Source: Litorivivens sp041619575 | GTDB lineage: Bacteria > Pseudomonadota > Gammaproteobacteria > Pseudomonadales > Spongiibacteraceae | DNA: 17,500 nt | NCBI GenBank assembly: GCA_041619575.1 | Contig: JBFKDP010000042.1 | Location: 1-17,500, forward strand | Reading direction: 5' to 3' | Part shown: positions 1 to 7,677 of the stretch, piece by piece | Layout: every line of letters starts with the position of its first letter | Numbering within the stretch: position 1 is the stretch's first letter | Notes under the pieces: model-generated | Databases searched by the model: none | What the model was told of the DNA's origin: nothing | Seen by the model: the letters and a program-made list of their open reading frames with translations, nothing else | Position numbers and translations under genes: made by a program

Positions 1-414
1 ACGGTAGCGTCTTTCAGCCTCGTCATTACTCAGGGCTGTGGCGCCAAAGGCAGCGCTGATATCATTTGCGCCAATATAAACCGCTATAGCGCGTGGCTTC
101 AGTGAGCCGATGAGTTGACCAGCGTAGTAATCAATATCGTGAATCTTGGCACCACCAAAACCTCGTCCCATCGCGCCAACATCAGCCAGATCGGTCTGCA
201 GGTCATCGCCCCAGAAACGAATACTGGAACTGCCCAGAAATAATACGGGGTTCTCAAGCGTCGATGCTTTGGTGGTCAATTGGTCAACGGTTGATTGCCA
301 GACCTGCGGGTCGTCAGACGCCACCCGATCTCTTTCCAACTTCAAACGCCAACCGCCATACACACCAACCAGAATGATGGCGGCGAGTACAGTCAGCACC
401 GCCTTCTTGATCAC
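1..414 (-). CDS. SGNH/GDSL-family hydrolase, membrane-anchored, C-terminus cut by the window edge
   Basis: 138 codons are visible and the frame stays open to base 1. Translation starts at GTG (414-412), which overlaps the plsB stop as GTGA, with GGAGAG five bases upstream. No ATG start is available before the conserved part. Residues 4-19 form one hydrophobic helix, a likely signal anchor, so the enzyme probably faces the periplasm. SGNH hydrolase blocks follow in order: block I LGSSSIRFW at 60-68 with candidate nucleophile Ser63, block II RGFGG near 84-88, and block III GAND at 115-118 with the oxyanion Asn117. The His/Asp block lies off the window. The family contains esterases, lipases, lysophospholipases and acyl-transfer enzymes, so the substrate cannot be stated. 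Translational coupling to plsB suggests a lipid-related job, which is inference. Family call is firm, function is not. Confidence 0.8.
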   Translation of the reverse strand, partial: MIKKAVLTVLAAIILVGVYGGWRLKLERDRVASDDPQVWQSTVDQLTTKASTLENPVLFLGSSSIRFWGDDLQTDLADVGAMGRGFGGAKIHDIDYYAGQLIGSLKPRAIAVYIGANDISAAFGATALSNDEAERRYR

Positions 415-2903
415 TGCGGCTCTCCATCGTCGCTGGTCATCTCCTGCAGCGACAAACGCGGATCTCGAATCAACTGTTGCATCCCCTGCTGCACAGCCGG
501 GCCCAGCAACCAGACCCACTGCTCGGCCAGTTCCTGCAGGCGCGGGTTGACCGTCAGTATGTTCTGCGCAATGTGCTTTTGTTCTTCAAGCAGCCCCTGA
601 TCAATCAGCGCATCGAGATAAATACGGAAAAGGTTTTTGTCGAAATATTCCGGCGCTTCACGGCCCGTAAGAATAGCGAGTCTTTGTGCCATGTGAATAA
701 TATGCTGCTCAATAGCTGAACGTTGTGTCGGCTTATCACTTAGCTGATGCACCAGCAGCAGACTGCACATGGTATAGCGCTCAAATGTTTCCCGCAGCAA
801 CCGACCCAGCCCAATAAGCGCGCTGTAGTCGCTGGTCCCCATCTCGGGTCGTTCAAGATTTTTGCCCTTGCGCAGCAGCAGGCCCAGTTCAACCATCGCA
901 TCGATCAGCTCTCGCACACGCGCTTCGGCCTCTCGCAGTGGCCAGTGCAGATAGAGCTCTCGTTTCAGAAAGGGATAGAGACCCACACAGCGCTCCACCA
1001 GCACTTCTTCTTCTATCACCGGGTTGTGCCGCAAAAAGCGCGCAATCAGGGATGGCAAGGCAAATACGTGCATGACCGAGTTGCGGTAGTAAGTGAGCAT
1101 CACAGCTTCGTTGCCCGTTACCGTTATCAAAGGCCCCCAAGCGTGGTCAATGCGTGACAAGCCAGCGGTACGGGCCGCTGACTCAAACACTTCAGCCGCT
1201 GTTAACTCAGGTAAAACAACATCTTCGCTGTAGGGGAGCTTTTTGATCAAACCCAGAAAACGATCAATCTGCTCCAGCAATTCATCTTCGGCCATGGCCC
1301 GCTGGGGACTGGAAAGCAAAATTGCCGAAACCAGGCCAATCGGGTTAACCACCGCAGCCTGATTAACCCGTTCCATATTCAGCCGCGCCAGACGCTCAAT
1401 GGCAACCGGCAACCAACTCTTGTCATCACCCTGCAGCTTGTTGCGCCATTGCGGCTCAATCCGGTTTAGCGCCTCTGACAAAATGATAGGTTCACCAAAG
1501 GCGACATGGGGGCTGCCGTAGGACGACTTAAATATTTTTCGCGCCTTCAGCAATTCCCCGGCGGACTCCTTCGCCTTTTTACCGCCCTGTAGCTCTTTAA
1601 CGTAAGTACCACTTTCCACCAGCTTGTCGTAGCCAATATAAACCGGAATCAAGGCTGCAGAGCGGCTGGGTTGGGCCAGAAAACTCTCAACCACCATGGC
1701 CATCATGCCGCGCTTGGCAGGCAGCAGGCGCCCAGTGCGGCTGCGTCCCCCTTCCGGGAAAAACTCCATGGGATACCCGTGGCCCAGCAGCACATCCAAA
1801 TAAGCCTTAAACACAGCGGTGTACAACGCCTGCCCCGTAAAACTGCGTCGCAGGTAAAAAGCGCCACCACGCCGAAGCAATCCACCCACTGGCCAGAAGT
1901 TGAGGTTAACGCCAGCAGCAATATGTGGTGGCACCAGTCCCTGACAATAGAGTGTCCAGGAAATAAGGAGATAATCAAGATGGCTGCGGTGGGAAGGCAC
2001 GTAGATCACATGGTATTTATTGGCCACCGTGCGCAAGCGATCGACATTGTAGGCCTTAACGCCACTGAATATTTTGCGGAAGACCCAAGCCAGTACAATA
2101 TCGAGAAAACGGATCATGCGCGGATCAAAATTGGCCGCCACCTCGTCAGCCATTTTTCGAGCCCTTTTTCGCGCTTCATCACGGCTGATATTTTCATCAA
2201 AGGCCTCATCGCGCACGGCTTGCTGCACTCCGGGCCGGCGTAAGGTGGCATTGATCATTTGCTGGCGTGACAGCAGGCTCGGTCCTAGCGTCGCCGTTTT
2301 CTGCCGCAGAAAATGGAAGGAAAGCCCTCGATGCAGGAGCTCCGCAGCCTTGACATGGTCACCCTGCTTTTTCAGGAACTTGGCGAAATCCACGGGCTGG
2401 GCAAAATTTACCAGTGCCGAACGCCCCTGCACGAGCATGATCAGCAACTTCCGCAGGCCGCCGGCAAACTCTGCATCACCCACCAGCAACTTGAGAATCG
2501 ACGTCTCGCTGCCTGGGTCGCGCCCCCAGAAAATCGAGACCGGTACCAATTGCAGCGGAGACTCGACGTTATCCGCAGCGCGATGGATGACATCCAACAG
2601 GGATTCCTTGCCGTCTTCGAGGTGCGAGAGCACCGGCAGGTAAAGGCAAGCCGCATGCTGTTCATCGGGCAAATCACCTGACCTGACTGACACCGGAGGT
2701 AGATCCAGCTGACGGCACAATCGCTCCAGCACAAGGCGGTCAGACCAGCTGTGGTAGTGCAGGACATAACACACCGGGCTGCCTGCCAGCTGTTCTCGCA
2801 GGGCGGCCAGGTCTTCCGGGATCACCTGCGGCTTGACGGCAAACAGCACCGGCTTCATCAATAGCCGAAAGAGGGTGAATGCCAAACGTTTTAGCCAACT
2901 CAT
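411..2903 (-). CDS. plsB: Glycerol-3-phosphate 1-O-acyltransferase PlsB
   Basis: 830 residues, close to the roughly 807 of E. coli PlsB. It transfers an acyl group from acyl-CoA or acyl-ACP to position 1 of sn-glycerol 3-phosphate, the first committed step of phospholipid synthesis, at the inner membrane. The acyltransferase signature HRSHLD lies at residues 305-310 (catalytic His305 and Asp310). The glycerol-phosphate binding block FFPEGGRSRTG lies at 381-391, and the later block IPVYIGYDKL at 419-428. The long N- and C-terminal regions typical of PlsB, absent from PlsC/PlsY, are present. The ATG at 2903 has AAGGG about nine bases upstream. It follows the MFS gene after 48 bases and overlaps the next gene by four. 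Nothing is broken or truncated. Confidence 0.97.
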   Translation of the reverse strand: MSWLKRLAFTLFRLLMKPVLFAVKPQVIPEDLAALREQLAGSPVCYVLHYHSWSDRLVLERLCRQLDLPPVSVRSGDLPDEQHAACLYLPVLSHLEDGKESLLDVIHRAADNVESPLQLVPVSIFWGRDPGSETSILKLLVGDAEFAGGLRKLLIMLVQGRSALVNFAQPVDFAKFLKKQGDHVKAAELLHRGLSFHFLRQKTATLGPSLLSRQQMINATLRRPGVQQAVRDEAFDENISRDEARKRARKMADEVAANFDPRMIRFLDIVLAWVFRKIFSGVKAYNVDRLRTVANKYHVIYVPSHRSHLDYLLISWTLYCQGLVPPHIAAGVNLNFWPVGGLLRRGGAFYLRRSFTGQALYTAVFKAYLDVLLGHGYPMEFFPEGGRSRTGRLLPAKRGMMAMVVESFLAQPSRSAALIPVYIGYDKLVESGTYVKELQGGKKAKESAGELLKARKIFKSSYGSPHVAFGEPIILSEALNRIEPQWRNKLQGDDKSWLPVAIERLARLNMERVNQAAVVNPIGLVSAILLSSPQRAMAEDELLEQIDRFLGLIKKLPYSEDVVLPELTAAEVFESAARTAGLSRIDHAWGPLITVTGNEAVMLTYYRNSVMHVFALPSLIARFLRHNPVIEEEVLVERCVGLYPFLKRELYLHWPLREAEARVRELIDAMVELGLLLRKGKNLERPEMGTSDYSALIGLGRLLRETFERYTMCSLLLVHQLSDKPTQRSAIEQHIIHMAQRLAILTGREAPEYFDKNLFRIYLDALIDQGLLEEQKHIAQNILTVNPRLQELAEQWVWLLGPAVQQGMQQLIRDPRLSLQEMTSDDGEPQ
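420..425 (-). promoter_or_regulatory. Ribosome binding site deciding the GTG start of the SGNH hydrolase
   Basis: GGAGAG on the minus strand sits five bases before the GTG at 414-412, inside the last codons of plsB. It supports the GTG start over any later codon and implies coupled translation with plsB. Confidence 0.55.
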
Positions 2904-2921
2904 CTAGTAACCCTTGTAACA

Positions 2922-2937
2922 GCTTCGTCAGCGAAGC
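2922..2937 (-). other. Short stem-loop in the plsB leader
   Basis: A perfect 6-bp stem (GCTTCG / CGAAGC) with a 4-base loop lies about 18 bases upstream of the plsB start and 14 bases past the MFS stop. No T-tract follows on either strand, so it is not a convincing intrinsic terminator. It could affect mRNA processing or plsB translation. Confidence 0.4.
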
Positions 2938-2951
2938 CGCCTTATCGATAC

Positions 2952-4148
2952 CTAATCATAGCAAACCGGCTGGGATCGGCTCAGTAGACAGAAACCCGCC
3001 AGCGCGAGCGCAGAACCCGCCATCATGGTCAAGGCCATAGGCAGTGCCGAACCGTCAAGGCTGTGACCAACCAGCAAGCCCACCAAAGCAGCGGCTCCCA
3101 TTTGCAAAAAACCCAGCAGCGCCGACGCGGTCGCCGAAATTTCAGCGAAGGGCGCCAAGGCCATCGACATCGCCTGAGGCATGGTAATGCCCACCGATGC
3201 AGTAAAAAAGACCATGGGACCAATCACCGCAAGGGGATGATGCCATTGCACCACAGCAAACCAGGCCATTGTGCCTGCAGACGTCAGTCCGAGCAGCGCT
3301 CCGCCAATCATCGTGGGCATGGGTGAGAGCCGGTGAGAAAGACGAGCAGTAAACAAACTACCGCCGATATAGCCAGCAACAATCAACATAAACCACCAGC
3401 CAAAATTGGCCGGGGAAACCCCCATAAAATCGATAAGGATAAAGCTGCTCCCAGAAATAAAGGCAAAAGCACCGGAATAAAGCCCGGCAATGCCCATAAC
3501 CGCCACTACAAAATAGCGATCAGAGAGCAGCCTGAGGTAATTAGTGCTAATCGACTTCAGATTAAACGCGCTTGCCACCGGCAAGGTTTCCGGCAGCAAG
3601 AACCAAACACACAGCCACGCGATCAAGCCATAAAAGGCCAAGCTGTAAAAGATCGCCTGCCAGCTGGTCCAGGTCAACATCCAACCACCTAGCAGGGGGG
3701 CAATGACGGGCGCAAGCGCCATAATGGCTGCCATGTAGCCCAAGGCTTTGGCCGCCCGCCGGGGCCCATAGATATCCCGCGCCATGGCACGTCCGAGCGT
3801 TGGCCCGACGCAGGCTGCAATACCCTGGAGGGTTCTGAATACAATCAACTGTTCAATGGTAGTAGCCAATGCGCAGCCAATGCAGGCCAGTGTAAATAGT
3901 GCAATGCCAACCAACAGAATCGGTTTGCGACCAAAACGGTCTGCCAGCGGCCCGCACAGCAGGTGGAACAGGGCAAACCCTATCAAGTAGCCGCTCAGCG
4001 TCCACTGCACCATAGGCAGTGTGGTGTCGAAGTGGGCAACCAGTGAGGGCAAGGCTGGCAGGTACATATCGGTCGACAAAGGGCCGAAGGCGACAAAGGC
4101 CGACATCAGCAACAGTGTCCAACGCGATTCCGGGTTCAGGGATTTCAT
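2952..4148 (-). CDS. Bcr/CflA-family MFS multidrug exporter
   Basis: 398 residues with a pattern of about twelve hydrophobic membrane segments, the normal size for a 12-TM drug:proton antiporter (DHA1). The N-terminal segment carries PLSTDMYLPALP (residues 23-34), characteristic of Bcr/CflA proteins. The MFS loop 2-3 motif A is present as GPLADRFGRKP (66-76). Members export compounds such as bicyclomycin, chloramphenicol or sulfonamides, and the substrate here cannot be read from sequence. The ATG at 4148 has AGGA six bases upstream. The gene begins 15 bases after the T-tract of the upstream operon terminator and runs toward plsB. No separate promoter is evident. Export of a steroid intermediate is conceivable but nothing in the sequence supports it. 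Confidence 0.9.
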   Translation of the reverse strand: MKSLNPESRWTLLLMSAFVAFGPLSTDMYLPALPSLVAHFDTTLPMVQWTLSGYLIGFALFHLLCGPLADRFGRKPILLVGIALFTLACIGCALATTIEQLIVFRTLQGIAACVGPTLGRAMARDIYGPRRAAKALGYMAAIMALAPVIAPLLGGWMLTWTSWQAIFYSLAFYGLIAWLCVWFLLPETLPVASAFNLKSISTNYLRLLSDRYFVVAVMGIAGLYSGAFAFISGSSFILIDFMGVSPANFGWWFMLIVAGYIGGSLFTARLSHRLSPMPTMIGGALLGLTSAGTMAWFAVVQWHHPLAVIGPMVFFTASVGITMPQAMSMALAPFAEISATASALLGFLQMGAAALVGLLVGHSLDGSALPMALTMMAGSALALAGFCLLSRSQPVCYD

Positions 4149-4163
4149 ACCGTGTCCTGAAAG

Positions 4164-4188
4164 AAAAAACGGGGCCTACAGGCCCCGT
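4164..4188 (-). terminator. Intrinsic terminator ending the steroid operon
   Basis: On the minus strand an 8-bp, GC-rich perfect stem (ACGGGGCC / GGCCCCGT with a 4-base TGTA loop) is followed directly by a run of T. It lies 21 bases after the stop codon of the last thiolase, the expected place for the end of the long catabolic transcript. It is the only textbook Rho-independent terminator I see in the window. Confidence 0.92.
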
Positions 4189-4209
4189 CTTGATGCAAGT
4201 GAACGGATT

Positions 4210-5412
4210 TTACAGGACTTCGAACAATCCGGCAGCACCCATGCCGCCACCCACACACATGGAGATCACCACATATTTCACACCGCGGCGCTTACCTTCA
4301 ATCAGAGCATGACCCACCATACGGGCTCCACTCATACCAAAGGGATGACCAATGGAAATCGCGCCGCCATTGACGTTGAGCAAATCATTGGGAATGCCCA
4401 ATTGATCACGGCAATACAGCGCCTGACAGGCAAACGCTTCATTGATTTCCCACAGGCCGATATCGCCCACATTCAAGCCATGGCGCTTCAGCAGTTTGGG
4501 AATGGCAAAAACTGGCCCGATGCCCATTTCTTCCGGGGCCAGTCCGGCCACCGCCATTCCACGGTAGGCACCTAGTGGCTGAAGACCGCGTTTTTCAGCC
4601 ATTGAAGCTTCCATCAAACAAACCGCTGATGCACCGTCTGACAACTGGGAGGCATTGCCCGCGGTGATGTGCTTGCCCTGTTTGATGACAGAACCGTCTT
4701 TATAGACCGGCTCCAGGCCTTTCAGGCTTTCCAGTGTCGTAGACGGACGATTACCTTCGTCCTTGGTCAGGGTTACGTCTTCGTAGGTCGTTTCCTTGGT
4801 TTCCTTGTTAAAGACCGCCTTGCGCGTGGTCAGCGGCACGATCTCGTCATCGAATTTACCGGCTTCCTGAGCAGCCGCCGTACGCATCTGACTCTGATAG
4901 GAGAACTCATCCTGGGCATCGCGCGAGATATTGTAGCGCTCTGCCACAATCTCAGCGGTTTCGATCATGGGCATATACATATGCGGCGTTTGATCTAGCA
5001 CAGCCTGCGAGACATTGCGGTAGCTGTTTTTGTGTTTGTTCTGCGTCAGCGAAATCGACTCGAGTCCGCCGGCCACGGCGATATCAATTTCATTAGTCAT
5101 AATCGCTTTCGCCGCATAACCAATGGTCATCAGGCCTGATGAACACATACGATCCAGAGAGGCGCCGGATACAGTCGTTGGCAAACCGGCCGCCATCGCG
5201 CTCAAGCGGGCAATGTTATAACCCTGGGTGCCCTGTTGGGCAGCGGCCCCCATCAACACGTCGTCCACTTCGGCGCCATCGATACCGGCGCGCTCAACAG
5301 CGTGACGGATTACATGGCCGCCTAATACCGGTGCGTCTGTGTCATTGAAGGCACCGCGAAATGCTTTGCCCATACCGGTGCGGGCGGTTGATACGATTAG
5401 TGCTTCTTTCAT
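4210..5412 (-). CDS. Acetyl-CoA C-acyltransferase (thiolase), last gene of the steroid operon
   Basis: 400 residues, a full-length thiolase of the FadA/AtoB superfamily. The nucleophile Cys90 lies in SLDRMCSSG. The C-terminal pair is His356 in SIGHPFGMSG and Cys386 in MCVGGG, and WEINEAFACQ carries the NEAF block. Such enzymes cleave 3-oxoacyl-CoA with CoA, releasing acetyl-CoA or propionyl-CoA. It is clearly different from the FadA6-like thiolase of the same operon and resembles general acetyl-CoA acyltransferases of gammaproteobacteria. It may therefore serve side-chain shortening or late chain-shortening steps, and the exact substrate is unknown. The ATG at 5412 follows a REP-like repeat and a terminator closes the transcript after its stop. 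The thiolase call is certain, the role is not. Confidence 0.93.
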   Translation of the reverse strand: MKEALIVSTARTGMGKAFRGAFNDTDAPVLGGHVIRHAVERAGIDGAEVDDVLMGAAAQQGTQGYNIARLSAMAAGLPTTVSGASLDRMCSSGLMTIGYAAKAIMTNEIDIAVAGGLESISLTQNKHKNSYRNVSQAVLDQTPHMYMPMIETAEIVAERYNISRDAQDEFSYQSQMRTAAAQEAGKFDDEIVPLTTRKAVFNKETKETTYEDVTLTKDEGNRPSTTLESLKGLEPVYKDGSVIKQGKHITAGNASQLSDGASAVCLMEASMAEKRGLQPLGAYRGMAVAGLAPEEMGIGPVFAIPKLLKRHGLNVGDIGLWEINEAFACQALYCRDQLGIPNDLLNVNGGAISIGHPFGMSGARMVGHALIEGKRRGVKYVVISMCVGGGMGAAGLFEVL

Positions 5413-5444
5413 AATCTGTTCCCTTCCTGTTTATCTATGAGAGT

Positions 5445-5528
5445 CGTCGTTGCGAACGAAGTGAAGTAACCTCCTTCCGAATGCTATTGGACGAGATTAC
5501 TTCGTCGCTGTTGCTCCACGCAATGACG
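5445..5528. repeat. REP-like palindromic intergenic repeat
   Basis: Imperfect inverted repeat of about 84 bases. The left arm (5445-5473) starts CGTCGTTGCGAACGAAGTGA. The right arm (5493-5528), read on the other strand, starts CGTCATTGCGTGGAGCAACA and ends GAAGTAATCTC, matching the left-arm end GAAGTAACCTC. It resembles the common proteobacterial repeat of the type CGTCATTGCGAGCGAAGCGA. It starts nine bases after the ipdF stop and lies before the thiolase start, so the operon mRNA would fold into a large hairpin here. Confidence 0.8.
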
Positions 5529-5536
5529 GAAGTTCA

Positions 5537-6325
5537 TTACGAACGTTGTGAACTGCAACTGATGGTTTCGCCTGTGAGATACGACGAATAGTCTGAGGCC
5601 AGAAACATCATTACATTGGCAACTTCCCACACTTCCGCTCCGCGGCCATAGGCTTCACGGCCTTCCAGCTCAGCCAGTAATTCTTCCGGTGCAGATTTTT
5701 TCAACATAGGATGCACGGCCAGTGAGGGTGAAACCGCATTAATACGTACACCAAAGTCCGCAGCCTCCACAGCAGCGCAGCGCGTCAAGGCCATCACGCC
5801 AGCCTTGGCCGCGGCGTAGTGGGCCTGTTCTTTCTGCGCGCGCCAACCCAGCACAGAAGCATTATTGACAATAACACCACTGCCACGAGTCTTCATAATA
5901 CGCATCATGTAACGCGTCATGCGCATGGTGCCGTTGAGCGTCACGTCAATGACTTTGTTCCACTCATCATCTTCCATGTCGATCAAAAGCTTGCTAGTAC
6001 CCAGACCCGCGTTATTGATCAGAATGTCGACACCGCCGAGCTGCTCTTCAGCAAAATCGACCAGAGCCCGCACCTGCTCTTCGTTGGCAACATTGCAGGT
6101 TTTACCCCACACTTTATCCAGGCCGGTTTCGGTCTTGAGCTTCTCAACGGAAGCCTCAAGGCGGCCTTCATGAATATCGCTGATTACGATAGCACGACAA
6201 CCTTCCTCCACCGCTTTTTTCGCCGCGGCAAAGCCGATGCCGGCACCAGCGGCAGCTGTAATCAGAACGCTTTTTCCTTTCAGCAAGCCGTGGCCGTCTA
6301 CGTAGGTCGGGTTTTTGATATCCAT
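5537..6325 (-). CDS. ipdF: IpdF-type short-chain dehydrogenase (steroid C/D-ring 5-hydroxy oxidoreductase)
   Basis: 262 residues, the same length class as IpdF of Mycobacterium (Rv3559c). The N-terminal extension with GHGLLKGK (11-18) before the Rossmann motif TAAAGAGIG (23-31) is the IpdF signature I recognise. Classical SDR sites are intact: NNAG at 104-107 and catalytic Ser157, Tyr170 and Lys174. Asp50 at the end of strand 2 points to NAD(H). In Mycobacterium IpdF oxidises the 5-hydroxyl of the indane CoA-ester formed after side-chain removal, ahead of IpdC. It follows fadE30, the same neighbour order as in Mycobacterium. The ATG at 6325 has GGAGA five to six bases upstream. The C-terminus (CSSQRS) ends nine bases before a REP-like repeat. 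Confidence 0.88.
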   Translation of the reverse strand: MDIKNPTYVDGHGLLKGKSVLITAAAGAGIGFAAAKKAVEEGCRAIVISDIHEGRLEASVEKLKTETGLDKVWGKTCNVANEEQVRALVDFAEEQLGGVDILINNAGLGTSKLLIDMEDDEWNKVIDVTLNGTMRMTRYMMRIMKTRGSGVIVNNASVLGWRAQKEQAHYAAAKAGVMALTRCAAVEAADFGVRINAVSPSLAVHPMLKKSAPEELLAELEGREAYGRGAEVWEVANVMMFLASDYSSYLTGETISCSSQRS

Positions 6326-6337
6326 AGTTTCTCCGCT

Positions 6338-6474
6338 TAATGCTGGACGGAAGACGGTAGCTGCAATTGCGAAACCGACTTCAATAGTAATTTGCTTGGC
6401 TTGGCAAGCTCACAGGAAATCGGTCGGCGCTGCACCTTGTGTAAACTGACATCTCCCTTCTCCCGCTTGCCTCA
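6338..6474. repeat. Intergenic element A: heptamer tracts in inverted orientation
   Basis: The 149-base gap between fadE30 and ipdF holds GGACGGA-AGACGGT (6345-6358) near one end. Near the other end, read on the opposite strand, is GCGGGAG-AAGGGAG (6466-6453). Both tracts have a 7-base period and face each other. Between them is a perfect 11-base inverted repeat GCTTG-G-CAAGC at 6399-6409. The same layout recurs at 10398-10536 and 15971-16119. This is the most diverged of the three copies. Confidence 0.55.
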
Positions 6475-7665
6475 TCACCACTTCGGTTCTCGCGGCATTC
6501 CGAGCCCGCGCTCGGCTATAATATTGCGCTGTACCTGATTGGTTCCGCCGTAAATCGTATCCGAGCGCACAAACAGGTAGAGCGACTGCAGGCGCGTTAA
6601 CTCATAAGGCTCTGCTTCCAAAACCTGTCCTGCCTCGCCCTGCACATCAACCGCCAGCTCACCCAGGTCGCGGTGCCAGGTTGCCCAGTACAGTTTGTAG
6701 ATCAACGCTTCTTTTTGCAGGCTGCCGTCACCGGCATCGTCTGACAGCATACGCATGCTGTTGTAGCGCATGATTTTCAAGCGCAGATACAGGTCGGCTA
6801 TTCGCTGACGCATCACCGGATCCTGGGCAGCGCCATTTTCTTTTGCAAGGGCTACGACCTGATCGAGTTCGTTTTTGAAAGCCATTTGCTGCCCAAGGGT
6901 CGACACGCCGCGCTCGTAGCCGAGCAGCCCCATGGCAACTTTCCAGCCGTCGCCGGGTTCACCGACGATATCCTCGGCGTCGCATTCAGCGTCATCAAAG
7001 AACACCTCATTAAATTCAGAGGTGCCGGTAATTTGTTCAATGGGGCGCACCGTAACGCCGGGCTGATCCATTTTTATCAGGAAAAAGCCCAGGCCCTTGT
7101 GCGCCTTTGAATCAGGATCAGTCCGTGCAATTACAAAGCAAAAGTCCGACTCGTGGGCCAGTGATGTCCAGACCTTCTGGCCATTGATAATCCACTTGCC
7201 CTTGGCCTCATCAAAGCGGGCCTTGGTTTTGACATTGGCCAGGTCAGAACCTGCACCCGGCTCAGAATAGCCTTGGCACCACAATTCTGTACCCGCAACA
7301 ATGCCCGGCAGATATTTCTGTTTTTGCTTTTCGCTGCCAAAGGCGATAATAGTCGGTCCCGCCAGGCCTTCACCGATATGGCCGACGCGACCCGGCGCAC
7401 CCGATCGAGCATACTCCTCGAAGAAAATGACCTGCTGTTCGATAGGCAAGCCCCGGCCACCGTATTCCTTCGGCCAGCCAACACAGGTCCATTTCCCTTC
7501 GGCAAGTTTCTGTTCCCAGGCTTTGCGCTCCTCCGGGAACATATGTTCGTCGCCGGGGCCACCGCGGAATTTGAGCTGCTCAAACTCGCCGCGAAGATTG
7601 TCTTTAAGCCAGCCAGCGATTTCTTCGCGAAACTGCTCGTCTTCCGGACTGAAACTCAATTTCAT
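6475..7665 (-). CDS. fadE30: FadE30-like acyl-CoA dehydrogenase (steroid C/D-ring side chain)
   Basis: 396 residues, full-length flavin (FAD) acyl-CoA dehydrogenase. It resembles Mycobacterium FadE30 along its length, including GGPGDEH (35-41), ELWCQGYSEPGAGSDLANV (127-145), NGQKVWTSLAH (161-171) and GYERGVSTLGQQ (249-260). Glu251 sits where isovaleryl-CoA dehydrogenase has its catalytic base. The alternative site used by MCAD is glycine (Gly373 in IYGGT), so Glu251 is the likely base. FadE30 introduces the alpha-beta double bond into the propanoyl-CoA side chain of 5-hydroxy-HIP-CoA. The start ATG is 12 bases after the stop of the preceding dehydrogenase gene, and its SD (AGGAG) overlaps that stop codon. 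This implies coupled synthesis of the two proteins as subunits, perhaps equivalent to ScdC1/ScdC2 of Comamonas. Confidence 0.9.
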   Translation of the reverse strand: MKLSFSPEDEQFREEIAGWLKDNLRGEFEQLKFRGGPGDEHMFPEERKAWEQKLAEGKWTCVGWPKEYGGRGLPIEQQVIFFEEYARSGAPGRVGHIGEGLAGPTIIAFGSEKQKQKYLPGIVAGTELWCQGYSEPGAGSDLANVKTKARFDEAKGKWIINGQKVWTSLAHESDFCFVIARTDPDSKAHKGLGFFLIKMDQPGVTVRPIEQITGTSEFNEVFFDDAECDAEDIVGEPGDGWKVAMGLLGYERGVSTLGQQMAFKNELDQVVALAKENGAAQDPVMRQRIADLYLRLKIMRYNSMRMLSDDAGDGSLQKEALIYKLYWATWHRDLGELAVDVQGEAGQVLEAEPYELTRLQSLYLFVRSDTIYGGTNQVQRNIIAERGLGMPREPKW

Positions 7666-7677
7666 CGCTAATTCTCC

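Noticed and set aside
146..550. Open frames on the plus strand at the left end
   Set aside because: They run antisense to the SGNH hydrolase and plsB. The minus-strand frame shows clear SGNH motifs, the plus-strand frames show none.
6399..6409. KstR2-type operator at GCTTG-G-CAAGC
   Set aside because: The symmetry is real, but half-site order and spacing do not match the actinobacterial KstR2 motif as I know it, and the site lies inside the operon rather than at a promoter.
6338..6474. CRISPR array or phage attachment site in the heptamer-rich gaps
   Set aside because: The units are only 7 bases with no unique spacers of constant length, and no cas, integrase or tRNA gene is nearby.
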